From an uncultured Bacteroidales bacterium (lineage in GTDB: Bacteria > Bacteroidota > Bacteroidia > Bacteroidales > UBA932), in assembly GCA_905234485.1 (NCBI GenBank), contig CAJOHV010000003.1:16020-80019 (forward strand): DNA of 64,000 nt, in the 5' to 3' direction. The translations under genes were made by a program, and so were the position numbers. This document shows, in pieces, positions 17,703 through 31,619 of this stretch. The notes beneath the pieces are model-generated. The model made no database searches, had not been told where the DNA came from, and saw only the letters and a program-made list of their open reading frames with translations. Positions within the stretch are counted from its first letter, which is position 1. Each line of letters begins with the position of its first letter.

Positions 17703-19253
17703 ATGCGCACGCTGGAACTCACTTGCCCGATCGACCGGCCGATGAGCCGTGAGGCCGTCCAGGCCCGCATTTCCCGTATAACGGGCAGGCGTGACCTGAG
17801 CGCGGTGGTCGTAAAGCGCAGCATAGACGCTCGCGGAGAGCCGGTCTACCGCTATAGGGTGGATGTCTACGAAGCCACGGAGCGCTATGATGAGACGCCG
17901 CTGGCGCCGTTTCGGGACGTGCATAATGCCGAACCGGTCATCGTCGTGGGCGCAGGCCCCGCAGGGATGTTCGCCGCGCTGAGGCTGCTCACCCTTGGAC
18001 GCAAGCCTGTGGTGCTCGAAAGAGGCAAGGACGTGCATGCGCGCAAAATCGATATGGCGCTGCTTTCGCGTGAGGGCGCTGTGAATCCGGATTCAAACTA
18101 CTGCTTCGGCGAGGGCGGGGCCGGCGCGTTTTCGGACGGGAAACTCTACACACGTTCTACGAAGAGGGGCGACAATATGGAGGTCCTGCGCAGGCTGGTC
18201 CAGTTCGGCGCCTCTCCTGATATTCTGATAGACGCCCATCCCCACATAGGTTCGGACAAATTGCCCGTCGTGGTGGAGAACATACGCAAGTGCGTTGTGG
18301 ACCACGGCGGAGAGTATCATTTCGATTCTCGAGTGGTGTCAGTTGCGAAAGGCGCTGACGGACTTTTCACAGTGCGGACCGCGGCAGGTTCGGAGTTCAA
18401 GGCAGCGGCGGTCATACTCGCCACCGGCCACTCGGCGCGCGATGTCTATGAGATGCTCGCTGCGGATGGGGGGGCGCTGGAGGCCAAGGGCTTCGCCCTC
18501 GGCGTGCGCGCCGAGCATCCGCAGAGCCTCATCAATCGCGCGCAGTTCCATGGCCGCTGGCACCCGGGCATTCCCGCTGCCGAATACAGTTTCGCCCTTC
18601 AGGAAGACGGCAGGGGAGTATTCTCATTCTGTATGTGCCCCGGAGGCATCCTGGTGCCTTCTGCGACCGAGCCTGAGACGGTGGTCCTGAACGGAATGTC
18701 AAATTCTGCGCGAAATTCCCGCTGGGCCAACGCCGGAGTAGTCGTCCAGATAGAGCCTGAAGACATCCCAGGAGACTCTCCGTTCAAGCTCTATGATTTC
18801 CAGCAGAAGGTGGAAAGAGATATGTACAAGGCCGTCCGTGAGGCGGTTAAAGGCGCAGACTTAAACCCGATGGCAGCCCCTGCCCAGCGAATGACAGACT
18901 TCTGCGAAGGACGCCTTTCCGGAACTCTTCCGGAGAGTTCTTACCATCCGGGTGTCGTCAGCGTCCGTCTGGACAAGGTCTTGCCACCCATAGTCGCCGA
19001 CCGTCTCCGCAAGGCCTTCCCTCAGGTCCGTATTCGCGGCTACTACTCCTCCGAAGCCCTGCTGCTCGGCGTGGAATCCCGCACCTCCTCTCCAATCCGT
19101 ATCCCCAGAGACCCGGAAACTCTATCCTACGTCTCCATCCCAGGACTCTACCCCTGCGGTGAAGGCGCCGGCTACTCCGGCGGCATCGTCTCCTCCGCCA
19201 TCGACGGCCTCCGCTGCGCCGAAAAGGCCGCGCGCTTTTTCGTAACGCGCTAA
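17703..19253 (+). CDS. FAD-dependent oxidoreductase of uncharacterised family
   Basis: The 516-residue protein has an N-terminal ~75-residue region, then a dinucleotide-binding motif VIVVGAGPAGMFAALRL (about residues 79-95), and a second flavin-contact phrase near the C-terminus (GLYPCGEGAGYSGGIVSSA). The CFGEGGAGAFSDGKLY segment is typical of the conserved NAD(P)/FAD-dependent family widespread in gut anaerobes. The reaction is unknown. It follows tsaD by 4 nt and is probably co-transcribed. Downstream are two hairpins and then the tRNA on the other strand. Confidence 0.8.
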   Translation: MRTLELTCPIDRPMSREAVQARISRITGRRDLSAVVVKRSIDARGEPVYRYRVDVYEATERYDETPLAPFRDVHNAEPVIVVGAGPAGMFAALRLLTLGRKPVVLERGKDVHARKIDMALLSREGAVNPDSNYCFGEGGAGAFSDGKLYTRSTKRGDNMEVLRRLVQFGASPDILIDAHPHIGSDKLPVVVENIRKCVVDHGGEYHFDSRVVSVAKGADGLFTVRTAAGSEFKAAAVILATGHSARDVYEMLAADGGALEAKGFALGVRAEHPQSLINRAQFHGRWHPGIPAAEYSFALQEDGRGVFSFCMCPGGILVPSATEPETVVLNGMSNSARNSRWANAGVVVQIEPEDIPGDSPFKLYDFQQKVERDMYKAVREAVKGADLNPMAAPAQRMTDFCEGRLSGTLPESSYHPGVVSVRLDKVLPPIVADRLRKAFPQVRIRGYYSSEALLLGVESRTSSPIRIPRDPETLSYVSIPGLYPCGEGAGYSGGIVSSAIDGLRCAEKAARFFVTR

Positions 19254-19319
19254 TTATCAATTATATCTGCAGCTATTGTAGAAGGATTAGAGCAGCGAAG
19301 CTGCGAAAGGCAGGGGAGT

Positions 19320-19341
19320 TTGAGGGGGTACGCCCCCTCAA
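19320..19341. other. perfect G/C hairpin downstream of the flavoprotein gene
   Basis: TGAGGGGG-tacg-CCCCCTCA forms a tight hairpin (9 bp with the flanking T-A pair), 66 nt past the flavoprotein stop. There is no strong T-tract, so a role in 3'-end stabilisation or termination is only a guess. Confidence 0.4.
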
Positions 19342-19361
19342 TCAAAGTAGCCCTTGTGGCC

Positions 19362-19391
19362 AAAAAAGGTCGGTTTAGACCGACCTTTTTT
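19362..19391. terminator. bidirectional rho-independent terminator
   Basis: AAAAAAGGTCGG-TTTA-GACCGACCTTTTTT is symmetric, with a GC stem flanked by A6 and T6 tracts, so it can end transcription from both sides. It sits 1-2 nt beyond the tRNA 3' end on the minus strand and past the flavoprotein gene on the plus strand. Confidence 0.88.
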
Positions 19392-19392
19392 G

Positions 19393-19465
19393 AGCCACAT
19401 AACAGGCTTGAACTGTTGACCTTCGCGTTACGAATGCGATGCTCTACCAACTGAGCTAATGTGGC
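19393..19465 (-). tRNA. tRNA-Thr (anticodon CGT)
   Basis: The minus strand folds as a 73-nt cloverleaf: acceptor GCCACAT/ATGTGGC, D-arm GCTCAGTTGGTAGAGC, anticodon loop TTCGTAA, T-arm AACAG-TTCAAGC-CTGTT, and discriminator T. The anticodon CGT reads ACG (Thr). The lowest pair of the anticodon stem is an A31-C39 mismatch. CCA is not encoded. A terminator follows directly. Confidence 0.93.
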
Positions 19466-19493
19466 TTGGGAGCGCAAAGATAGAAAAAAACTT

Positions 19494-24684
<5,191 letters not shown>

Positions 24685-24685
<1 letters not shown>

Positions 24686-25404
24686 CAGAATTTACGGAAC
24701 CTGAGTCCTATGACGCCCCAGAACGCTTCGCCGAAGATGCTTCCGGACATCTTGGATGTGCCGGCTTTGCGGTTGACGAAGATCACGGGCACTTCTGCCA
24801 CCTTGAATCCTTTGCGCACGGCGGTGTATTTCATTTCGATCTGGAAGCCGTAGCCTTTCATCTTGACCGCGTCCAGGTCTATGCCCTCAAGGACCTTGCG
24901 GGAGTAGCAGAGAAAACCGGCCGTGCTGTCTTTGATCTTGGTCCTGAGCACGGTGCGGGTGTACACCGATGCATAATAGGACATGATAATACGGCCGATA
25001 GGCCAGTTCACCACACTCACACCGTCGGCATAACGGGAGCCGATGGCGAAGTCCGCGCCGCCCTCCTCGCAGGCCGCAAGCAGGCGGGGAAGGTCGTTGG
25101 GGTCATGCGAGAAGTCAGCGTCCATCTCGAAGATGTAGTCGTAGCCTTTCTTGAGAGCCCATTTGAACCCTGCGATATAGGCCGTTCCCAGCCCGAGTTT
25201 GCCGCTGCGTTCAATGATGAAGATCCTTCCGGGGAATTCGGGCGCCAGGCGCTTGACCGCCTCGGCGGTGCCATCCGGAGAGCCGTCGTCGATTATCAGG
25301 ATATGGTATTCGCCTTCGAGAGCGAGAACGGCGCGAATGATGTTCTCGACGTTCTCGATCTCGTTGTAGGTCGGAATAATTACAAGTTTACTTTTTTTCG
25401 CCAT
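24685..25404 (-). CDS. family 2 glycosyltransferase, polyprenol-phosphate mannose synthase type
   Basis: This 239-residue GT2 protein has VIIPTYNEIENVENI at the N-terminus, the IDDGSPDGTAE nucleotide-binding segment, and the metal-binding DAD in EMDADFSHDP, the standard Dpm1-type signature. It lacks the C-terminal GtrA-like membrane domain of longer homologues. The expected reaction is transfer of mannose (or glucose) from GDP/UDP-sugar to a polyprenyl phosphate, as donor for envelope glycosylation. Its start overlaps the S41 protease gene by 17 nt. Confidence 0.88.
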
Positions 25405-28400
25405 CTATCTGGAGGAGCATTTCAGCAACTGCCGCTTCGAGTTGCAGGTCCTGGCCCTTGAGCATACTTTCAGGAGTGTTGTAAACGAGGATGTCCGGTT
25501 CGATCTGGAGGTTCTCCAGAGGCCTGCCTTCAGCGAGTCCCCAGCTGGTAACCTGAGGAATGCCGAATACGAGAGTCTGATCTATCTGGGTCTCCCACCA
25601 AACTGCGGTCATAGTGCCGGGCACGGGCGCTCCGATGAGTTTGCCGATTCCGAGTGCTTTGTAGACGTAGGGGAACCCACAGGCGTCGGAGTAGTTGTCC
25701 TCACCGATCAGAACGCAACTGGGCTTTGTCCATTTGTTGAACGGCTCGGTGCCGATGTACTGCCCGCGAGGGCGGAATTCGATGTAGGCCTTGCCTGAAA
25801 GGAAGGTGGCCAGATCGTCGTGGAGCCATCCGCCTCCGTTGTGACGGGTGTCCACGATAAGGGCTTCGCAAGTGCGGTACTTGCCGAGAGCATTGGAATA
25901 GACCTCGCGGAAACTCGCGGAATTCATGCCTTCGACATGGACATATCCCACACGGCCGTTGGACAGTTTTTCGACTATCTGCTCACGCTGGCGGACCCAT
26001 CTCTTGTACAGGGCGTCGCCGTCCGATCTGGTGGGCGTCACAAAGAGTTCAACCGGCTCTTTGACCTTGTTCTTCTTAACCTTGACAAGGATTCTCTTGC
26101 CGGCTTTGTTAAGGAGGGCGTCAAACCATTCGGTTCCTTCTTCGATCTCCTTGCCGTCGATGGCGAGAATGACGTCACCAGCCTTGATTTCAGGATCAGC
26201 CACTGCGAGAAGGCTTCCAGGAAGGATTTCGGCTATGCCGAGGCCCTTGCCTTTGCGCCGGGTCTCAAAGAGCACTCCGAGGTGTCCGACGTTGACCTGA
26301 GCGGGAGCGCGGTAGCGGGCTCCCGTGTGTGAGCCGTTGAGCTCTCCGAGCATTTCGCTCAGAAGATCCTGGAAATCAAAATTGTTGGTTATGTAGGGGA
26401 GGAACTGTTCGTAGTTGGACTTCATTGAAGCCCAGTCGAGGCCGTGAATGTTGACATCGTAGAACTTTTCGTTCACCTGCTTCCAGGCGTGGCTGAAAAT
26501 GTAAGCGCGCTCGGCAGCCGGCTGATACTCGTACTCGCTGCTGAATCTGACGGGCTCGATCTTATCCGGCCCCACGCTCAACTTGCTGATGCCTCGTCCG
26601 AGTATGTACAGAGTCTTGCCGTCCTTGGAGGGGAATATGCTTCCGCCTGCACCCGGCCTGACGACTTTGATTTCACCTTCCTTAAGGTCTATGCAGCAAA
26701 GGTCGCGGCCTTTGTCCCCTCTGCGCACGAAATAGAGTTTCGTGCCGTCCTCGGTAAGATAATAGTCGCCGTAGCCGCCGGAATAAGGGGTAAGACGGAG
26801 GGACTTGTCCTCAAGGTTTTCGAGATTGAGTTCTATGGGCTTTTCCTTCTCGACCTTGGTGCTGTCTTTCTTCTCGTCTTTCTTAGGCTCTTTCTTGGGA
26901 TTCTTCTTGGGATCTTTCTTATCGTCGGGAGCCAGAAGTTTGGCTATGCTGTCTTCTTCTTTGCTGCGGGTGAATTCCTGGAGGGCCTTGTTATCGAAGA
27001 ACATTACGAAGATGTCTCCTTCCGCGCCCCAGCTGCCGTGGCTTCTGTAACCGAGTTTATCCGTCATCCAGGTCATGGCTTTGCCGCCGAGAGCCCAGCG
27101 GAACGAGCCGTCGGAGTAGCCGCTGCGGGTGAGGTCGGTAACCTTGCCGCTCTCGATGTCGATCAGGGCCACGTCGCTGTTGTTCCAGCCGCCGTTGGCC
27201 TCATAGCCGACGAGAATCGAACGGCTGTCCGGGCTCCATTCGAACTCCTGGTCGCCGTCCTGATATGAATAATTGGTGCCCTTGAGGAGGGATTTCTCCT
27301 TGCTGCCGCTGGTGCTCTTGATTACGAGCTCGGTGCGGTTGCGAAGGAACGCCACCCACTTGCCGTCAGGCGACACCTGGGGCTGGAAGCAGGTCTGGCC
27401 CTTCTTCGTGAAGCGGGTCTCCTTGGTCTCATAGCTGAAGGTGAAGTATTTGTCTTCCTTGCGGACGAGCTCCGTCTTCCAGATGGCCCACTCGCCGTCG
27501 CGCTCGGCGGCATAGTAGATCGACTTGCCTTCATCGCCGAAGCTCACTCCGCGCTCCTGCTCGGGAGTGTCCGTGATGCGGCGGGTAGTCTTCTGGTCGG
27601 GAGCGATCACATACACGTCTCCATGGGCCACCACGGCGATCTCCTTGCCGTTCGGGCTGACCGCCAGCTCTCTGACGCCGTCGGAGATATCCCTGAGTAT
27701 CTTCTCGCGCTCGCCGCTGTCTTTGCGGATGGTGATCGCCACCTTCGCGGGCTGCTGGCCGGGCACGCAGGTGTACAGTTCACCGTTGTAAGAGAAAGCG
27801 AGCACACCGTTCTGCGAGATGGAAAGGTTCCTAACGGGGTGAGTGGGGAGGTTTGTGACCTGATCGATTACTTCCGGAGCGTTGAGGATGGCGTGCCACA
27901 CGTTGAAGTTGCCGCCCTTCTCGCTGAGGTAATAGAACTCACGGCCGTCTCTCGTAAAGACGGGGTTGCGGTCTTCGCCCTCGAAGGTGGTAAGTTTCTG
28001 ATACTGGTTTTTCTTGGGAAGGTATTTCCAGACATCGCGGGTGACCGAAGAGGTGTGGTGCTTGCGAAGAGGGTCCTCGTATCCCTTATAATCCTCGTAG
28101 AGGATGATTCCGTTCGAATTGACTGATAAGTTCGCCATGGTCACGGAGCTCACGAGGCTGATTATGCCGTTCTTCAGACTGACGGTGTACACCTGGGGGT
28201 CTCCGGGGAAGCCGCCGTAAGCGGGATCGGCCTGAATCGAGGCGGCGAAATACACCAGGCCGTCATCGGAGACGGCGAGGGGAGTCTCGGCGCCGGCGTA
28301 GGTCGTAAGGCGCTTGGCGGGACCTCCCTCTGCGGGAACCACCCATATATCCTTGGAGAGTTCGCGCACGGAACTGAAAACTATCTGCTTGCCGTCCGGG

Positions 28401-28615
28401 GTCCAGAGGGGATCCGAGTCGTAGGCCGCATTTGCGGTGATCTGCCTTGCCTCTCCGCCGGCGCTGGGGACGGTGAAGATGTCTCCCTGATAACTGAAGG
28501 CGATGACGCTTCCGTCGGGGGAGATAGCGCTCTTGCGGAGCCAAAGGGGATTTTCTTGAGCGAACAGAGCCGCGGAGATGAGCGCGGCCGCGATGAATGT
28601 AAATACTCGTTTCAT
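25388..28615 (-). CDS. Tricorn-like S41 protease with N-terminal beta-propellers and PDZ domain
   Basis: The start at 28615 (MKRVFTFIAAALISAALFAQ) gives a signal peptide and a 1075-residue secreted protein; the track start at 28744 reads through the promoter. Domains in order are WD40/TolB-like propeller repeats (about 25-560, e.g. ISPDGSVIAFSYQGDIF), a Lys-rich linker (about 570-605), a second propeller region, a PDZ domain (about 770-850), and the S41 core with IVDTRHNGGG (about 920) and the presumed catalytic Ser in DNYSDACGFP (about 974). Such proteins trim peptides in the periplasm. It heads a four-gene operon. Confidence 0.9.
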   Translation of the reverse strand: MKRVFTFIAAALISAALFAQENPLWLRKSAISPDGSVIAFSYQGDIFTVPSAGGEARQITANAAYDSDPLWTPDGKQIVFSSVRELSKDIWVVPAEGGPAKRLTTYAGAETPLAVSDDGLVYFAASIQADPAYGGFPGDPQVYTVSLKNGIISLVSSVTMANLSVNSNGIILYEDYKGYEDPLRKHHTSSVTRDVWKYLPKKNQYQKLTTFEGEDRNPVFTRDGREFYYLSEKGGNFNVWHAILNAPEVIDQVTNLPTHPVRNLSISQNGVLAFSYNGELYTCVPGQQPAKVAITIRKDSGEREKILRDISDGVRELAVSPNGKEIAVVAHGDVYVIAPDQKTTRRITDTPEQERGVSFGDEGKSIYYAAERDGEWAIWKTELVRKEDKYFTFSYETKETRFTKKGQTCFQPQVSPDGKWVAFLRNRTELVIKSTSGSKEKSLLKGTNYSYQDGDQEFEWSPDSRSILVGYEANGGWNNSDVALIDIESGKVTDLTRSGYSDGSFRWALGGKAMTWMTDKLGYRSHGSWGAEGDIFVMFFDNKALQEFTRSKEEDSIAKLLAPDDKKDPKKNPKKEPKKDEKKDSTKVEKEKPIELNLENLEDKSLRLTPYSGGYGDYYLTEDGTKLYFVRRGDKGRDLCCIDLKEGEIKVVRPGAGGSIFPSKDGKTLYILGRGISKLSVGPDKIEPVRFSSEYEYQPAAERAYIFSHAWKQVNEKFYDVNIHGLDWASMKSNYEQFLPYITNNFDFQDLLSEMLGELNGSHTGARYRAPAQVNVGHLGVLFETRRKGKGLGIAEILPGSLLAVADPEIKAGDVILAIDGKEIEEGTEWFDALLNKAGKRILVKVKKNKVKEPVELFVTPTRSDGDALYKRWVRQREQIVEKLSNGRVGYVHVEGMNSASFREVYSNALGKYRTCEALIVDTRHNGGGWLHDDLATFLSGKAYIEFRPRGQYIGTEPFNKWTKPSCVLIGEDNYSDACGFPYVYKALGIGKLIGAPVPGTMTAVWWETQIDQTLVFGIPQVTSWGLAEGRPLENLQIEPDILVYNTPESMLKGQDLQLEAAVAEMLLQIDGEKK

Positions 28616-28643
28616 ATTTTGTCTCATTTCATTTCCAGTCCTA

Positions 28644-28673
28644 CAAATATACCAAATTGCGACCTTATTGCAA
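28644..28673 (-). promoter_or_regulatory. promoter of the S41 protease operon
   Basis: On the minus strand TTG (complement of 28671-28673) is followed after exactly 19 nt by TATATTTG (complement of 28644-28651). The start codon is 28 nt downstream. The -33 box abuts that of the opposite promoter, together forming TTGCAA. Confidence 0.8.
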
Positions 28674-28698
28674 AATTTCTCAAAAAACAGTATTTTTG
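28668..28698 (+). promoter_or_regulatory. promoter of the TPR-protein/yebC unit
   Basis: TTG (28668-28670), a 20-nt spacer and TATTTTTG (28691-28698) match the Bacteroidota consensus. The TPR-protein ATG is 33 nt downstream. Confidence 0.8.
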
Positions 28699-28731
28699 TC
28701 GGCTCAATAACGAAAATTAAACAACAGAAAT

Positions 28732-29403
28732 ATGGCAAAAGCAAACATCAAGGAGGAAAAACTCCAGAAAGAGGAAATGGCCGCCACCATCTCGCAGGCG
28801 GAAGTGTTTTACAATGAACATAAGAAGACTATCTGGGGCGCTGTTATCTGCGTCCTCGCAGTAGGCCTCATCATTCTGGGCTACAGCAAGTTCATTTACG
28901 CTCCCGCAGCGAAAGAGGCTCAGGAAGCCGCTTTCCCCGCCGAGATCAGTTTCCAGCAGGGCGAGTTCGAAATCGCGCTGAACGGAGACGGCAATATCCT
29001 CGGTTTCGCTCAGATTATCGACGAATACGGTGCGAAGGCCGGCAAGGCAGTGTATCTCTACGCCGGTGCCTGCAGCGCTCAGTTGGGCAACTGGGAAGAG
29101 GCTCTTTCTTATCTTAAGAAGTACAACGGCAAGGATTCCATCCTCGCAGCCCGCGCTCTCGCGCTTCAGGGCGACTGCTATGTGGCCCTCGAGGACTGCG
29201 GCAAGGCCGTGAAACTCTATGAGAAGGCAGCAGCCAAGGCCGACAACATGTTTGCCGCCGCCTATCTGGTGAAGGCCGGTCAGGTGTATCTAGAACTCGG
29301 AGAGAACGCCAAAGCCCTCCAGGCTTTCGAGACCGTCAAGGACAAGTATCCCCAGAGCATCGAGGGATATGAAATCGACAAATACATCAACCTCGCAAAA
29401 TAA
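28732..29403 (+). CDS. membrane-anchored tetratricopeptide-repeat protein
   Basis: The 223-residue protein has a charged N-terminus, one membrane helix (about residues 36-56, IWGAVICVLAVGLIILGYSKF) and a C-terminal region of helical TPR-like repeats (AGACSAQLGNWEEALSYLKKY, ALQGDCYVALEDCGKAVKLYEK, KAGQVYLELGENAKALQAFE). The layout resembles YfgM-type scaffolds, which expose TPRs outside the inner membrane, but the partner is unknown. yebC follows after 5 nt, so the two are probably co-transcribed. Confidence 0.8.
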   Translation: MAKANIKEEKLQKEEMAATISQAEVFYNEHKKTIWGAVICVLAVGLIILGYSKFIYAPAAKEAQEAAFPAEISFQQGEFEIALNGDGNILGFAQIIDEYGAKAGKAVYLYAGACSAQLGNWEEALSYLKKYNGKDSILAARALALQGDCYVALEDCGKAVKLYEKAAAKADNMFAAAYLVKAGQVYLELGENAKALQAFETVKDKYPQSIEGYEIDKYINLAK

Positions 29404-29408
29404 GTCCT

Positions 29409-30161
29409 ATGGGAAGAGCATTTGAGTTCCGCAAGGAGCGTAAGTTGAAGAGGTGGGGTCATATGGCCCGCACCTTCACCAAACTTGGAAAGGAAATCAC
29501 CATCGCAGTGAAGCAGGGAGGTCCGGATGTGACCGGTAACCCCCGTCTTCGCGCCCTTATGGCCGAAGCCCGCGCAGAGCAGATGCCTAAGGAGAACATC
29601 GAGCGCGCCATCAAGAAGGCCACCGAAAGCAAGCAGGGAGACTTCAAGGAGATCATCTACGAAGGCTTCGGTCCTTTCGGCATCGCCTATCTGGTGGAGA
29701 CCGCCACAGACAACAACACCCGCACCGTGGCCAATGTCCGCAGTTATTTCAACAAATGCGGCGGTTCGCTCGGCACTAACGGCAGCGTGGCGTTTATGTT
29801 CGACCGCAAGTGCACCTTCCGCGTGAAGGAGAAGGAGGGTATCGACCTCGAGGAACTCGAACTCGAACTCATCGACTTCGGTGTGGAGGAACTCTTCGAG
29901 CAGACCGAGGTGGATAAGGACGACAACGAGACGAAGGTCATCTGCATCTACGGCGAGCCTACCTCCTACGGAGCAATCCAGAAGTACATCGAGGAGAACG
30001 GTTTCGAACTCATCTCCGGAGGTTTCGAGCAGATCCCCAACGTGGACCTCAAGGATGTCACGCCCGAGCAGCGCGCGACCCTGGACAAACTCACGGGTCT
30101 GCTTGAGGACGACGAGGATGTCACCAACGTCTACACCACAATGAAACCGGCTGACGAATAA
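29409..30161 (+). CDS. YebC/PmpR-family protein
   Basis: The 250-residue sequence opens with MGRAFEFRKERKLKRWGHMARTF and contains ARAEQMPKENIERAIKKA and YEGFGPFGIAYLVE, all family hallmarks. YebC/TACO1 proteins have been described as transcription regulators and more recently as translation factors at difficult peptide stretches. The C-terminal ~20 residues (LLEDDEDVTNVYTTM) are typical. A terminator stem overlaps its stop codon. Confidence 0.93.
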   Translation: MGRAFEFRKERKLKRWGHMARTFTKLGKEITIAVKQGGPDVTGNPRLRALMAEARAEQMPKENIERAIKKATESKQGDFKEIIYEGFGPFGIAYLVETATDNNTRTVANVRSYFNKCGGSLGTNGSVAFMFDRKCTFRVKEKEGIDLEELELELIDFGVEELFEQTEVDKDDNETKVICIYGEPTSYGAIQKYIEENGFELISGGFEQIPNVDLKDVTPEQRATLDKLTGLLEDDEDVTNVYTTMKPADE

Positions 30162-30173
30162 GCCGGTTTTTTT
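30144..30173 (+). terminator. rho-independent terminator after yebC
   Basis: AAACCGGCT and AGCCGGTTT pair around an 8-nt loop, followed by a T-run. The yebC stop codon lies within the hairpin, and the T-run abuts the next promoter box. Confidence 0.8.
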
Positions 30174-30180
30174 AGTTTTG
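30173..30180 (+). promoter_or_regulatory. rfbB promoter -7 box
   Basis: TAGTTTTG fits TAnnTTTG and ends 5 nt before the rfbB ATG. It directly follows the terminator T-run, so a -33 element would have to lie within the terminator stem. Confidence 0.45.
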
Positions 30181-30185
30181 ACCGT

Positions 30186-31352
30186 ATGCAGTACAAAAGA
30201 AGCATCATAATCACCGGCGGAGCCGGATTTATCGGATCCCATGTGGTTCGCCTGTTCGTTAACAAGTATCCCGAGTACAGGATTATCAATCTCGACAAGT
30301 TGACCTACGCCGGCAACCTCGCCAACCTCAAGGACATCGAGTCTTTGCCGAACTACCGCTTCGTAAAGATGGACATCTGCGATTTCGAGGGCGTCCTGGC
30401 CTTGATGCAGGAGGAGCATGTGGACGGTATCATCCACCTCGCCGCCGAATCGCACGTTGACCGTTCGATCAAAGATCCTTTCACCTTCGCCCAGACCAAC
30501 GTTATGGGTACGCTGTCTCTATTGCAGGCCGCGAAAGCGTGCTGGGAACCGCTGGGCTGGAGGATGCCGGTTGCGGCTGCGGAACCGGCGATCGGGTGCA
30601 GGTTCTACCATATTTCCACGGACGAGGTTTATGGGGCGTTGGAGATGACGCATCCGGAAGGTATCGAGCCTCCGTTCACCACGAAGGCCTCTTCCGGTGA
30701 GCATCATCTGGCATACGGCGAGAAGTTCTTCACTGAGGACCTGAAGTACCAGCCCCATAGCCCTTATTCAGCGGCCAAGGCTTCTTCGGATCATTTCGTG
30801 CGCGCATTCCACGACACCTTCGGAATGCCGACCATCGTGACCAACTGTTCGAACAACTACGGTCCTTATCAGTTCCCCGAGAAACTTATCCCTCTGTTTA
30901 TCAACAACATACGCCATCGCAAACCCCTCCCGGTCTACGGTAAGGGCGAGAACGTTCGCGACTGGCTCTATGTGGAGGACCACGCCAGGGCTATCGACCT
31001 TATTTTCCACAAAGGCACTGTGGCCGAGACCTACAACATCGGAGGTTTCAACGAGTGGAAGAACATAGATATCATCAAGGTTCTGATCAACACCGTCGAC
31101 CGCCTTCTCGGCCGTCCCGAGGGTGCAGATATGGACCTCATCACCTATGTGACGGACCGCGCCGGACACGATCTGCGCTACGCCATCGATTCCTCGAAAC
31201 TTCAGCGCGAACTTGGCTGGGAACCCTCTCTCCAGTTCGAGGAGGGAATCGAAAAGACCGTCCGCTGGTACCTGGACAACCAGGCCTGGATGGACAACGT
31301 CACTTCCGGCGACTACCAAAAGTACTACGATGATATGTACAAGGGAAGGTAG
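30186..31352 (+). CDS. rfbB: dTDP-glucose 4,6-dehydratase
   Basis: RfbB/RmlB converts dTDP-glucose to dTDP-4-keto-6-deoxyglucose for rhamnose and other deoxysugars. The 388-residue SDR protein has GGAGFIGSHVVRLF (NAD binding), STDEVYG (catalytic Asp-Glu pair), and YSAAKASSDH (catalytic Tyr-x3-Lys). It is somewhat longer than the usual ~350-360 residues, mainly from an insertion after the LLQAAKACW segment. No rfbA, C or D genes are nearby, so the pathway is split. A strong terminator follows. Confidence 0.93.
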   Translation: MQYKRSIIITGGAGFIGSHVVRLFVNKYPEYRIINLDKLTYAGNLANLKDIESLPNYRFVKMDICDFEGVLALMQEEHVDGIIHLAAESHVDRSIKDPFTFAQTNVMGTLSLLQAAKACWEPLGWRMPVAAAEPAIGCRFYHISTDEVYGALEMTHPEGIEPPFTTKASSGEHHLAYGEKFFTEDLKYQPHSPYSAAKASSDHFVRAFHDTFGMPTIVTNCSNNYGPYQFPEKLIPLFINNIRHRKPLPVYGKGENVRDWLYVEDHARAIDLIFHKGTVAETYNIGGFNEWKNIDIIKVLINTVDRLLGRPEGADMDLITYVTDRAGHDLRYAIDSSKLQRELGWEPSLQFEEGIEKTVRWYLDNQAWMDNVTSGDYQKYYDDMYKGR

Positions 31353-31374
31353 GTTGCCTTCCTCCGTACTTGAG

Positions 31375-31417
31375 ACCGCCCCGGTGGAGCCTTTGGCGCC
31401 CTTCCGGGGCGGTTTTT
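31375..31417 (+). terminator. rho-independent terminator after rfbB
   Basis: ACCGCCCCGG (31375-31384) pairs with CCGGGGCGGT (31404-31413). The T-run after it (31413-31417) is also the outer edge of the REPIN-like element. Confidence 0.85.
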
Positions 31418-31532
31418 GTTCAAGGTTTGATTGTAAGGCACATACCTTGAACACCAAATCCTGCACTAACGATACTGAAAATGCGATTAGGCGTTCAAGG
31501 TCTCACATAAAAAATCAAACCTTGAACAAAAA
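31413..31532. repeat. REPIN-like paired palindrome, copy 1
   Basis: The 120-bp element is bounded by a perfect 20-bp inverted repeat (TTTTTGTTCAAGGTTTGATT at 31413-31432 and its complement at 31513-31532). Inside are two hairpins, each GTTCAAGGT...ACCTTGAAC with 9-bp arms and a 17-nt loop (31418-31452 and 31493-31527), centres 75 bp apart. It lies immediately upstream of a RAYT cassette, and a second copy is at 36.8 kb. This matches the published idea of a REPIN: two REP palindromes in inverted orientation mobilised by a RAYT. Confidence 0.85.
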
Positions 31533-31555
31533 CGCTGATAATTAGACTGCAAAAC

Positions 31556-31586
31556 TTGGTTTGAAGCTGCTCTTTTACTATGTTTG
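31556..31586 (+). promoter_or_regulatory. promoter of the RAYT cassette
   Basis: TTG (31556-31558), a 20-nt spacer and TATGTTTG (31579-31586) precede the small gene by 33 nt. The cassette therefore appears to have its own promoter and not to depend on rfbB read-through. Confidence 0.65.
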
Positions 31587-31619
31587 CCTTAACAAAACTT
31601 TTTATTAACCTTTTCTGCT

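Noticed and set aside
19250-19477. 75-residue ORF across the tRNA and terminator
   Set aside because: It is made of tRNA and hairpin sequence read as codons.
31413-31532. Repeats near 31.4 and 36.8 kb considered as a CRISPR array
   Set aside because: There are only inverted pairs, not regularly spaced direct repeats, and no cas genes are present.
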